DNA of 64,000 bases from Planctomycetota bacterium (lineage in GTDB: Bacteria > Planctomycetota > UBA1135 > GCA-002686595), in NCBI GenBank assembly GCA_028278425.1, contig JANQEJ010000057.1, forward strand, positions 1 to 64,000. The letters are read 5' to 3'. The notes under the pieces were generated by a model. The model was not told the DNA's origin. It searched no databases and saw nothing but the letters and a program-made list of their open reading frames with translations. This document shows positions 18,410 to 27,685 of the stretch, one piece after another. Each line of letters opens with the position of its first letter. The stretch's first letter is position 1. A program made the position numbers and the translations under genes.

Positions 18410-19774
18410 TCACGCGTCGGCTTCGCCGCGGATCGCCGCCTCGATCCGCGCGTGGCGCCGGCGGTCGATCGAGTAGGGGATCGAGAGCGCGGCCGCGAGG
18501 ACCATCAGGACGCCCGGCACGACGCAGTAGAGGAGGCGCAGCGTCCGCAGCACGTGCTCCGTCTGGGGGACGTTCGCGTCGTAGCCGCTGACGCCGAGAA
18601 TCCACAGGGCGACGCCGACGCCGACGGCGCCCGGCGCCTTGCGGGCGACGTTCCAGGCGCCGACGTGCAGGCCCTCGCGCCGGCCGCGGTGCCGTTCCTC
18701 GCCGAGGTCCACCGCGTCCGCCTGCATCGCGGACGGGAGGATCATCAGCCCCCCGAAGGGAATCCCGGCGAGCACGACCAGCCCGACGAAGGGGAGCGCG
18801 TCGCCCGAACCGAGCGCGGTCATGGCGAGATAGGCGACGGCGCTGACGAGAAGCGCCGTAATCCAGGCCGTGCGCTTCTCGAAGCGCCGGGCGAAGAGGA
18901 CCCACAGCGGCGCGCAGAGAATGCCGCTTCCGATGTAGAGCAGCATGTAGAGCTCGCCGTTGGCGAGCTCAAGCACGTAGCGCACGTAGAAGAGAAGGAG
19001 CGCGGCCCCCAGATTCGCGGCCATCGTGACCACGGCGAAGGCGCCGACGAGCACGAGGAACGGCCGGTTGTCGGCGAAGGCGCGGTAGAGCTCGCGGAGG
19101 CCGGTCGCGCCGGGACGCGCCGGCGCTCGCCGTCGCTCGCGCACCGCGAGGGCGCAGAACCAACAGCAGAGGACCAGGGGCGCGCCGTAGAGAAGCGCGA
19201 ACGTCCGCATCTTCTCTCGTTCGGCCGCGGCTTCGTCGCCGAGGCCGAAGAGCTCGCCGACGAGCGGCGGCGTCGCGAGAGCGACCAGGACGCCGATCAG
19301 ACCCAACGCCTCGCGCAAGCCGAGCACGCTCGTCCGCTCGTCGTAGCTCCGCGTCTCCTCGATGCCCATGGCCTCGTAGGGAACGACGACCAGCGTCCAG
19401 CAGAAGTAGACGAGGAACACCGCGACGATGAAGGCCGGCGTGCCGCTGCCGGCGGCGGGGGCGAGCAGGAGATAGATGGCGCCGGCCAGCGGGAGGCTCG
19501 CCAGCGCGATGAACGCGCGGCGCCGCCACCAGCGCCGGCGGATGGCATCGGAAACCGCTCCGATCGCCGGATCGCTCACCGCGTCGAAGATGCGCGCGGC
19601 GAGCAGAACCTGGCCCACCGTTTCGACGCGCAATCCGACGACGTCCGTATAGAAGCGTGGAACGAAGACGTAGAGCGGAAGGATGACGACCGAGAGAAAG
19701 AACGCCGGCGAGGCGTACGCGATGCGCTCGAGCGTCGAGAGCCGTTCGGAGCGGCCGGGCTCGTTCGTGGGCAT
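18410..19774 (-). CDS. MFS/GPH-family (sugar:cation symporter-like) transporter
   Basis: Polytopic; 'FYTDVVGLRVETVGQVLLAARIFDAVSDPAIGAVSDAIRRRWWRRRAFIAL'. Confidence 0.85.
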   Translation of the reverse strand: MPTNEPGRSERLSTLERIAYASPAFFLSVVILPLYVFVPRFYTDVVGLRVETVGQVLLAARIFDAVSDPAIGAVSDAIRRRWWRRRAFIALASLPLAGAIYLLLAPAAGSGTPAFIVAVFLVYFCWTLVVVPYEAMGIEETRSYDERTSVLGLREALGLIGVLVALATPPLVGELFGLGDEAAAEREKMRTFALLYGAPLVLCCWFCALAVRERRRAPARPGATGLRELYRAFADNRPFLVLVGAFAVVTMAANLGAALLLFYVRYVLELANGELYMLLYIGSGILCAPLWVLFARRFEKRTAWITALLVSAVAYLAMTALGSGDALPFVGLVVLAGIPFGGLMILPSAMQADAVDLGEERHRGRREGLHVGAWNVARKAPGAVGVGVALWILGVSGYDANVPQTEHVLRTLRLLYCVVPGVLMVLAAALSIPYSIDRRRHARIEAAIRGEADA

Positions 19775-19819
19775 CGCGCGCCATGCTATCCTCCGCGCAC
19801 GCCGGCGGAGCGACACGGA

Positions 19820-20572
19820 ATGCTCTTCGAGATCCTGAGACGCGGACGCGGGGCGAGGAGCGAGCCCTTCGAGATCGGCGGGACCGGCGTCTTCGGTCTG
19901 ACCAACCTCTTCGTCGAGCTGTACGCCGCGAAGGTGGGAAAGGCGGTCGTGCTCTTCGACACGGGCATGGATCCGCGCGGGCGGCCCGTCGATCGTCTGC
20001 TCGAGGCGCTCGGCGCGGAGCGCGGCGACGTGACCGACGTGTTCCTCACGCACTGTCACCCCGACCACGTGGCGGGGGCACCCCTCTTTCCCGCCGCGCG
20101 CGTACACGCCGGAGCCAGAGACGGTCCGCGGCTCACCGGGGAAGCGCCCCCGCGTCGCGCGGCCGAACGTTGGTTCCGCCGGCTGCTCCCCACGCCGGCG
20201 GTTCACGCGACCGATCTTCACGCCGGGACGGCCAGTGTCCGCGTGGGGGGTGAGTCCATCCGCGTCCTGCCCCTGCCGGGCGACACGCCCGGCGCGTGCG
20301 CGTTCCTCTTCCGCGGCATCCTCTTCGTCGGCGACGCGCTCGACCTGCGCGGCGGCCGGCTTCGTCCCGCCTGGGGTTACGCGACGGACGATGCCGCGGA
20401 GAACCTGCGGTCGATCGCCTCGCTGCCCGACCGGCTCGCCGAGCTTCCGCTCGACTTCGTCTGCACAGCGCACGGCGGCCCGACGCCGCAGGGGCAAGCG
20501 CGCGCGCTCTTGGCGCAGGCGGCCGACCTCGCGCGCGCCGCGCGCTCAGCGGAGGGAGCGGCGCCGGCGTGA
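19820..20572 (+). CDS. MBL-fold metallo-hydrolase
   Basis: 'VFLTHCHPDHVAGAPLF', 'LPLPGDTPGACAFLF', 'TAHGG'. Confidence 0.85.
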   Translation: MLFEILRRGRGARSEPFEIGGTGVFGLTNLFVELYAAKVGKAVVLFDTGMDPRGRPVDRLLEALGAERGDVTDVFLTHCHPDHVAGAPLFPAARVHAGARDGPRLTGEAPPRRAAERWFRRLLPTPAVHATDLHAGTASVRVGGESIRVLPLPGDTPGACAFLFRGILFVGDALDLRGGRLRPAWGYATDDAAENLRSIASLPDRLAELPLDFVCTAHGGPTPQGQARALLAQAADLARAARSAEGAAPA

Positions 20573-21870
20573 GCTCGCCGCCGGTCGCGCGCGGCCTGCC
20601 GCTCGTCGGGCACCTGTTCGACGTGCGCCGCGACCCGCTCGCCTTCTTCTCGAAGCTCACGGCCGAGCACGGCGGGCTCGCGACGTTCCGCGCGGGACCC
20701 TACCGGATCACGCTGGTCAACGAGCCCGATGCGATCCGCGACGTTCTGATGAACGACGTCGACCGCTTCCGCAAGGGATTCGGGAACGACCTGCTCGCGC
20801 CGCTGATCGGCCGGGGGCTCTTCCTCGCGGAAGGGGAGGCCTGGCGGCGCCAGCGCGAGGCGGTGCAGCCGCTCTTCCGCAGCGCGAACCTCGACCGGCT
20901 GGAGACGGAGATCGCGGCAGCGACGGAGCGTTTGCTGGACGCGTGGGCGTCCAGGGAGCGGAGCGGCGAACGGTTCGAGCTGCACGCGGAGCTGCGCGAG
21001 CTGACGCTCGCGATCCTGAGCGTCGGGCTCGTCGGTAGCGACGTCTTCGAGACCGATCCCGAGCTGCGCGACACGCTCGAGGAGGTCTGGCGCAACACGA
21101 ACGAGCGCGTCGCGCCGCGCTTTCCGTGGCTCCTCGCGCTGCAGCCGCGGCGCAACGCGCGGCACCGCCGCAGTCTGGCCAAGCTGCACGCGGCCATCCT
21201 TGCGGCGATTCGGCGGAGACGCGGCGCGCCGCAGCCCGAACACCTGGACCTCCTCTCGATCCTCCTCTCCGCGCGGCCCGGAGGCCGGGAGCTCGACGAC
21301 GACGCGGTCCGCGACGAGGTCCTGACCTTTCTCGTCGCCGGACAGGAGTGCACGGCGATCGCGCTCTCCTGGACGCTTTACCTCCTGGCGCGTCACCCGG
21401 AGGAGGAGGCGCGCGTGCGCGCTGAGCTCGGTGCAGGCGATTCGCCGGCCCTTCGAGCCGCGGTCGACGAGACGCTGCGGCTGTATCCGCCGGCCTGGCT
21501 CATGGCGCGCCAGAACGTCGGCGTCGAAGAGCTGGGCGGCCATCGCTTCCCCGCCGATTCGATCTTCTACGTCTCGCCCTGGGTGACGCACCGGGATCCG
21601 CGCTGGTGGCCCGAGCCGGCTCGCTTTCGCCCCGAGCGCTTCGGAGCCGGCGCTCCGAAGCCTCGCCCCTTCACCTACTTCCCGTTCAGCCTCGGGCCGA
21701 GGACCTGCGTCGGCCGGCCTCTCGCGCTGCGCATGACGGCGACGATCCTCCCGCGCATCCTGCGGCGCTATCGCGTCCAGCTCGCCTCGGGGGAGGCGGT
21801 TCGACCCGACCCCGGCCTGACGCTCCGTCCTCGCGGGGGGATCCCGGTCACGATCCACGCGGCGGGCTGA
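20569..21870 (+). CDS. cytochrome P450
   Basis: 'FSLGPRTCVGRPLAL' haem loop, 'DETLRLYPPAW' ExxR, I-helix 'FLVAGQECTAIALSW'; GTG start overlapping MBL stop. Confidence 0.92.
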   Translation: MSSPPVARGLPLVGHLFDVRRDPLAFFSKLTAEHGGLATFRAGPYRITLVNEPDAIRDVLMNDVDRFRKGFGNDLLAPLIGRGLFLAEGEAWRRQREAVQPLFRSANLDRLETEIAAATERLLDAWASRERSGERFELHAELRELTLAILSVGLVGSDVFETDPELRDTLEEVWRNTNERVAPRFPWLLALQPRRNARHRRSLAKLHAAILAAIRRRRGAPQPEHLDLLSILLSARPGGRELDDDAVRDEVLTFLVAGQECTAIALSWTLYLLARHPEEEARVRAELGAGDSPALRAAVDETLRLYPPAWLMARQNVGVEELGGHRFPADSIFYVSPWVTHRDPRWWPEPARFRPERFGAGAPKPRPFTYFPFSLGPRTCVGRPLALRMTATILPRILRRYRVQLASGEAVRPDPGLTLRPRGGIPVTIHAAG

Positions 21871-21874
21871 GCTC

Positions 21875-22291
21875 TCATTCTCCCGTCGCCTCGCGAGGCG
21901 TCGTCGGCAGCCACGCGAGGAAGAGCAGAAGGCCGATGCCGAGCGCCGCGAGCGTCGCGCGCAGCCACGTGGCGTCGACCAGGTAGATCGAGACGCCGAA
22001 CGTCAAGGCGACCAGCCCGTAGGCCTTCCGCTTCGCCTCGCGCGGGACGGTGTGGTCGTGCTCCCACTGCCGGAGGTAGGGGCCGAAGACTCGGCTCTCG
22101 AGCAGGCGCCGGTGAAAGGCGGGCGAGGAGCGCACGAAGCACGGCGCGGCGAGCAGCAGGAACGGCGTCGTCGGGAGGACGGGCAGGAAGGCGCCGACCG
22201 CCGCCACCGCGGTCAACGCGATGCCGGCGGCGAAGAAGCACGCTCGCGAGAGGCCGCCCCGGGCGGGACGGTCAGGACGGGGGGAATGCAC
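21875..22291 (-). CDS. YbaN/DUF454 family membrane protein
   Basis: 'AVGAFLPVLPTTPFLLLAAPCFVRSSPAFHRRLLESRVFGPYLRQW'; GTG start. Confidence 0.8.
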   Translation of the reverse strand: MHSPRPDRPARGGLSRACFFAAGIALTAVAAVGAFLPVLPTTPFLLLAAPCFVRSSPAFHRRLLESRVFGPYLRQWEHDHTVPREAKRKAYGLVALTFGVSIYLVDATWLRATLAALGIGLLLFLAWLPTTPREATGE

Positions 22292-22329
22292 GGCGTGCCA
22301 ACGTACATTCCCCCCTTCGGCTTCCGCGA

Positions 22330-23262
22330 CTAGTTCGACGGCGGAAGCAGCACCGCGTCGATGGCGTGGAACACGCCGTTCGACGTCTCGACGTTGGCCA
22401 CGAAGACCCGGGCCGCGTCCACGAAGACCCCGGAGGGTCCGGCCGTGAAGGTCAGGCTCTGCCCCTGGAGCGTCTGGGCCCCGGGCAGGGTGGCGACGTC
22501 GACCGCCAGAAGCTCGCGGCCCACGACGTGGTAGAGGAGGATGTCGGCCAGCGCCGGCGGGTCGGCGATCAGGCTCGAGAGCGTGCCGGGCGGAAGCTGC
22601 GCGAACGCGCGGTCCGTGGGCGCAAAGAGCGTGAACGGGCCGGGGCCCTGAAGCGCGCCGGTCAGGCCCGCGGTCTCGATCGCGAAGAGCAGGGTCGAGA
22701 ACTCGCCGGTCTTGGCGTTGAGGTAGGTCAGGTTGTCGACGAGGTCGAAGCTCGACGAACCGACGGCCTTGAAGCTCGGGAGCAGCACGTCGTCGATGAC
22801 GTGGATCACCCCGTTGCAGACGGCGAAGTCCGTCGCGACGACCTCGGCGTCGTTCACGAACACGCCGCCGTCCGTCGAGAACTTGATCCGCTCGCCGGCG
22901 AGCGTAAACGCGCCCGGTTGCGTCGTGACGTCGGAGGCGAAGGCCGCGCCGGGGGACACGTGGTACAAGAGCACCGTCGCGAGGGTCTCGGGGTTCGCCA
23001 GCAGGAAGCTCAGCGCGCCGGGCGGAAGCTTGTCGAACGCCTCGTTCGACGGCGCGAACAGCGTGAACGGCCCGTCTTGCTTGAGGGCGTCGGTGAGGCC
23101 GGCGGTTTGCACGGCGGTGACCAGCGTGCTGAAGTTTTCCGCCCCGGCGAGGGCGTCCACGATGTTGCCATCGCACGGCTCACCCTGCGCCGCGAGGGAA
23201 CCCGTGGTAAGGACGAGAGCGGAGGTGCCCGCGAGCAGCGAGCGACGAGCGGTAATGAACAT
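22330..23262 (-). CDS. secreted protein with two fasciclin (FAS1) domains
   Basis: Two repeats of 'FTLFAPSNEAFDKLPPG...VLLYHV...NGVIHVIDDVLLP' type. Confidence 0.92.
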   Translation of the reverse strand: MFITARRSLLAGTSALVLTTGSLAAQGEPCDGNIVDALAGAENFSTLVTAVQTAGLTDALKQDGPFTLFAPSNEAFDKLPPGALSFLLANPETLATVLLYHVSPGAAFASDVTTQPGAFTLAGERIKFSTDGGVFVNDAEVVATDFAVCNGVIHVIDDVLLPSFKAVGSSSFDLVDNLTYLNAKTGEFSTLLFAIETAGLTGALQGPGPFTLFAPTDRAFAQLPPGTLSSLIADPPALADILLYHVVGRELLAVDVATLPGAQTLQGQSLTFTAGPSGVFVDAARVFVANVETSNGVFHAIDAVLLPPSN

Positions 23263-23417
23263 GATCGACTCCAGGATCGAGGGGTTGAATGAGGGGCGGG
23301 GGGGAGGCGCGGCACGCGTGCGGCGGGACGCTTCCTCCCCGGTCGCTGCCCATTCGGGCTCGGTCCGGGGGCGGATTCAGGAGGCCGGGCAAATCCGCGG
23401 CGAACCGTGTGCGCCCG

Positions 23418-23768
23418 TCAGTCCTCGAGGATCCCCAGCGCCGCGTCGGGGCTCGGCCGGCCGATGGCAGCCCGGTCGCCGTGGACGAGCACGGGGCGCT
23501 CGAGGAGCTTGGGGTGCGTCGCGATCGCGTCGAGGATCTCGTCGTCGGTGGAGTCGCTCGAGAGCCCGGCGGCGGCGAACTCCGCCTCCTTCGAGCGCAC
23601 CATCCGCGCGGCGGGGGCGCCGAGTCGGGTGTGGAGCTCGGCCAGCTCTTGACGGCTGAGCGGGTCCTCGAGATAGCGTCGCTCGGTGAACTCGATACCG
23701 TGCTCTTCCAGCACGGCCTTGAGCGTGCGGCTCTTCGAGCACCGGGGGTTGTGGATCAGCGTAGGCAT
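23418..23768 (-). CDS. ArsC-family (glutaredoxin-dependent arsenate reductase-like) protein
   Basis: 'LIHNPRCSKSRTLKAVLEEHGIEFTERRYLEDPLS'. Confidence 0.85.
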   Translation of the reverse strand: MPTLIHNPRCSKSRTLKAVLEEHGIEFTERRYLEDPLSRQELAELHTRLGAPAARMVRSKEAEFAAAGLSSDSTDDEILDAIATHPKLLERPVLVHGDRAAIGRPSPDAALGILED

Positions 23769-23814
23769 GGGATCGGATAGCCTAGCGAGCCCGGTTCCCG
23801 AGACCGAGCGGCGA

Positions 23815-25527
23815 ATGAAGGCCTCCCCCCACGACGCGTCCATCGAGACGTCCGGAATGGCGTTGCGCGGGCGGGCGGCCGTAGCCGCCGTCGCGCTCAC
23901 GCTCTGGGGCGGACGGGCGTTCGCCCAGGAAGCGCAGCTCTCCCCCGACCTCGTCGCGCGGGTCGACGCGATCTTCGCCCGCTTTGACGCGGAGGACGCG
24001 CCGGGTTGCGCCGTCGGAGTCGTGAAGGACGGCGAGCTCGTCCTCGCGAGGGCCTACGGCATGGCCGACCTCGAGCAGGGGATCGCGCTCACGCCCGCCT
24101 CGATCTTCGAGCTCGCCTCCGAGTCGAAGCACTTCACCGCGGCGGCGGTGCTCGTGGCCGCGCGCGAGGGCGCGCTTTCGCTCGACGACGACCTGCGCAA
24201 GCACGTCCCGGAGATTCCGGACTACGGCCACACGATCACGCTCCGCCAGCTTCTGCACCACACGAGCGGGATCCGCGACTATGGGACGCTCGGGCTTCTG
24301 TCCGGCATCAACGGCTACCCGCGTACGGCGGACGAAGCGCTGGCGCTGCTCGCCGAGCAGCGGGAGCTGAACTACCGACCGGGCGAGCACTACTCCTACA
24401 GCAACTCGGGCTACTTCCTCCTCGGCGTGGCGCTCGAGCGCGCGACCGGCCGATCGCTGCGCGAGTTTGCGGACGAGCAGCTCCTCGCGCCGCTCGGCAT
24501 GAAGGACACGCACTTCGCCGACGACCGCTACGCGATCCTGCCCGGCCGCGCGGAAGGCCACGTCCGCCTCCGCAGGGGGGGCCTCGGCCGCGTCGGCGCG
24601 CCGGGCGAAGTGGTCGGCGCGGCCGGGATCGTCTCGACGGTCGAGGACCTCGCCCTTTGGGAGCGCGCGTTCCACGAAGGGACGATCGGCGGCGGCATCG
24701 TCCCGGACCTCCTGGTCCGCGGAGAGCTCAACGACGGCTCGGTGCTCCCCTACGCCGCGGGCCTGGTCGTCGAGGACTTCGACGGCATGCCCGCCGTCAG
24801 CCACGGCGGCGAGGGCGGCGGCTTCGGGTCGTTCCTCCTCCGCTTCCCCGACGTGGGGCTGAGCGTGATCTGCCTCTCCAACCGCTCGGGCAACGGCGTC
24901 CCGGGACTGGCTTGGCGGACCGCGGTCGCGTTCCTCTACGGTCCGTATCGTGAAGAGACGCTTCGGCGGCAGACGCGGTCCGAGCCGCCGGCCTACGTCG
25001 AGCTTCCCGACGAGAAGCTGCGACGCTGGGCGGGTTCCTACCGCGATCCCCGCACGCGGTCGATGCGGACGGTGTCGGTGTTCAACGGAAGCCTGGTCGT
25101 CCAGTCCGGCGGCGGGCGCTCGTTGCTCAAGCCGTTGAGCGAGACCCGCTTCCGGACCCCCGAGCCGGGGCAGACCGTCGTGGCGGACTTCCGCGACGAC
25201 GGGCTGCGCATCGAGGTGGAGGGACAGCACCCGTCCACGTTCCGGAGGATCGAGCTCGTCGATCCCGCGGAGGTATCGCTGGACGACTATGCCGGCGCTT
25301 ACCAGAACGAAGAGTTGCGGATCACCTGGACCTTCGAGACCCGCGACGGAGGCCTCTACTTCGCCGGCATCGGAGCGCCGCCGGAACCGCTCCAGCCCAC
25401 GACGCGCGACGAGTTCGAGCACAGCGCCGAGCTGCGGTTCACCTTCGAGCGCGACGATTCCGGTCGCGTGTCGTCCATGCTCGTGCACACCGACCGGGTC
25501 TGGGCGCTGCGTTTCGCGTTGAAGTAG
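23815..25527 (+). CDS. beta-lactamase-related serine hydrolase
   Basis: 'FELASESKHFTAAAVLVAAREGALSLDDDLRKHVPEIP', 'YSYSNSGYFLLG', signal peptide. Confidence 0.88.
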   Translation: MKASPHDASIETSGMALRGRAAVAAVALTLWGGRAFAQEAQLSPDLVARVDAIFARFDAEDAPGCAVGVVKDGELVLARAYGMADLEQGIALTPASIFELASESKHFTAAAVLVAAREGALSLDDDLRKHVPEIPDYGHTITLRQLLHHTSGIRDYGTLGLLSGINGYPRTADEALALLAEQRELNYRPGEHYSYSNSGYFLLGVALERATGRSLREFADEQLLAPLGMKDTHFADDRYAILPGRAEGHVRLRRGGLGRVGAPGEVVGAAGIVSTVEDLALWERAFHEGTIGGGIVPDLLVRGELNDGSVLPYAAGLVVEDFDGMPAVSHGGEGGGFGSFLLRFPDVGLSVICLSNRSGNGVPGLAWRTAVAFLYGPYREETLRRQTRSEPPAYVELPDEKLRRWAGSYRDPRTRSMRTVSVFNGSLVVQSGGGRSLLKPLSETRFRTPEPGQTVVADFRDDGLRIEVEGQHPSTFRRIELVDPAEVSLDDYAGAYQNEELRITWTFETRDGGLYFAGIGAPPEPLQPTTRDEFEHSAELRFTFERDDSGRVSSMLVHTDRVWALRFALK

Positions 25528-25537
25528 CCGGCGGCTC

Positions 25538-27160
25538 CTAGGGCGCGTAGTAGGTCGGCGTCCCGGGCCCCACCGGCAGGCCGAAGCCGAACACCCACAC
25601 GTAGAAGAGCACGATCCACCCGAGGAGATACGCGATCGAGTAGGGGATCATCATCGAGACGAGCGTACCGATGCCAAGCTTGCGGTCGTAGCGCATCGCG
25701 AAGGCGAGGATCAGCCCGAAGTAGCTCATCATCGGCGTGATGATGTTCGTCGTCGAATCGCCGATCCGGTAGGCCGCCTGGATGACCTCGGGGCTGTAGC
25801 CGACGCTCATCAGCATCGGCACGAAGATCGGCGCGGTGACCGCCCACTGCGCCGACGCGCTCCCGAGCATCAGGTTGACGCAGCAGCACATCAGGATGAA
25901 CGGGATGAAGACCGCGGGGCCGGTCAGGTTCCACTCGCGCAGCAGGTCGGCGCCCACCACGGCCGTGATCGTGCCGAGGTTCGTCCAGTTGAAGAAGGCG
26001 ACGAACTGAGCGGCGAAGAAGACCAGCACGAGGTAGAGCCCCATCGAGCCCATCGCCTTCGCCATGCCGTCGATCACGTCGCGGTCGCTCCGCATCGATC
26101 CGGTCACGCGGCCGTACACCACCGCGGGCACGACGAAGAAGATGAAGATGAGCGCGACGACGCTCTTCAGCGCAGGGCGCAGATCCTGGACCAACGTCTC
26201 GTTCTCCGCCGGATCGCGAAGCCAGCCGTTTTCGGGAAGCGTCAGCGCGAGGAGGACCGCGGTCATTCCGGCCACGGTGAGCATCGCGAGCGCGAGGCCA
26301 CGCTTCTCCAGAGAGGAGAGCGCTCCCATCTCCTTGGTCGAGTCTTCCAGCCCCTCCTCCGCGCGGGAAGGGTCGTAGGCTCCCAACTTCGGCTCGACGA
26401 TCTTCGTCGTCACGAGCGTGCCGATCACCGTGATCAGAAACGTGCTCGCGATCATGAAGTACCAGTTCGCCGTCGGCAGGACTTCGTTGACCTCGCCCGG
26501 CGCGTACGAGGGATCGATCATCCGCGCCGCCTCGGTGGTGATCCCCGCGAGCAGCGGATCCACGGTGCCGATCAAGAGGTTCGCCGAGTAGCCCCCGGAC
26601 ACGCCGGCAAAGGCCGCCGCGAGGCCGACGAGCGGGTTTCGACCGACCGAGTGGAACACCACGGCGGCGAGCGGAATCAGCACGACGTACCCCATCTCCG
26701 ACGCTGTGTTGGAGATCACGGCCGCGAAGACGACGACCGCCGTGAGGAGGTTGCGCGGCGCGCCCAGGACCATCCAGCGAATGCCGGCGCCCAGGAGCCC
26801 GGCGCGCTCGGCCACCCCGACACCGAGCAGCGCGACCAGCACGGTTCCGAGCGGCGCGAACGACGTGAAGTTCGTCACGAGGCCCATGCCGATGCGGCGC
26901 AGCCCTTCGGGGTTGAGCAGACTCACCGCGCGGATCACGCCGTCGGGCGAGCGCCCCTTGACGCCCTCCGGGCGGGGATCGAGGACCTGCCACTCGAAGT
27001 AGCCGGCGATCCCGGAGAGCAAGAGGATCCCCGCGCAGATCAGCGCGAAGAGCGTCACCGGGTGGGGGAGCAGGTTTCCCAGCCACTCGACGAGATCCAG
27101 GAAGCGGGCGAACACACCGCGGCTCGGGCGGCCGGCGGGGGGCGGTTTGGGTGCAGACAT
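25538..27160 (-). CDS. AbgT-family transporter
   Basis: 'FLDLVEWLGNLLPHPVTLFAL', 'NFTSFAPLGTVLVALLGVGVAERAGL', 'DSTTNIITPMMSYFGLILAFA'. Confidence 0.9.
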   Translation of the reverse strand: MSAPKPPPAGRPSRGVFARFLDLVEWLGNLLPHPVTLFALICAGILLLSGIAGYFEWQVLDPRPEGVKGRSPDGVIRAVSLLNPEGLRRIGMGLVTNFTSFAPLGTVLVALLGVGVAERAGLLGAGIRWMVLGAPRNLLTAVVVFAAVISNTASEMGYVVLIPLAAVVFHSVGRNPLVGLAAAFAGVSGGYSANLLIGTVDPLLAGITTEAARMIDPSYAPGEVNEVLPTANWYFMIASTFLITVIGTLVTTKIVEPKLGAYDPSRAEEGLEDSTKEMGALSSLEKRGLALAMLTVAGMTAVLLALTLPENGWLRDPAENETLVQDLRPALKSVVALIFIFFVVPAVVYGRVTGSMRSDRDVIDGMAKAMGSMGLYLVLVFFAAQFVAFFNWTNLGTITAVVGADLLREWNLTGPAVFIPFILMCCCVNLMLGSASAQWAVTAPIFVPMLMSVGYSPEVIQAAYRIGDSTTNIITPMMSYFGLILAFAMRYDRKLGIGTLVSMMIPYSIAYLLGWIVLFYVWVFGFGLPVGPGTPTYYAP

Positions 27161-27224
27161 CGGCGCCCACGTTAGTCGATCGGAGGCCGCCGTGCCGATC
27201 CGGACCTGCTAGAGTGCCCGGCCC

Positions 27225-27677
27225 ATGGCGATCCACGGCGTCACCCCGGTCCTCAACGTCAGCGACGTCCCGAAGAGCTTCGCCTGGTTCGAGGCTCTGG
27301 GATGGGAGCGCGGGTTCTCCTGGAACCGCGGCGGCGTGATCGACGACGCGGCGGACCGCGACGAGCACGGCGTGGCGGACTTCGGCAGCGTCTGCGCCGG
27401 CGACAAGGCGACGATCTTCCTCTGTCTCGACGGCCAGGGCTCGCGCGGGACGGTGATGCCGAAGCACCCGGGCGATGACTGCACCGACGGCGTGTGGATG
27501 TCCTGGTGGCTCGACTCGGTCGAATCGCTCGAAGCGATGCACGCGAAGGCGACCGAGCTGGGTTACATCGTCACAATGCCGCCCCGGGACGAGCCCTGGG
27601 GCGTGCGCGAGTTCCACCTGCGCCACCCCGACGGCCACATGTTCCGTGTGAGCGCCGGGCTGGGCGAGGGGGGGTAG
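27225..27677 (+). CDS. VOC/glyoxalase-bleomycin resistance family protein
   Basis: 'HGVTPVLNVSDVPKSFAWFEALGWERGF', 'REFHLRHPDGHMFRVS'. Confidence 0.85.
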   Translation: MAIHGVTPVLNVSDVPKSFAWFEALGWERGFSWNRGGVIDDAADRDEHGVADFGSVCAGDKATIFLCLDGQGSRGTVMPKHPGDDCTDGVWMSWWLDSVESLEAMHAKATELGYIVTMPPRDEPWGVREFHLRHPDGHMFRVSAGLGEGG

Positions 27678-27685
27678 ACCGGCCT

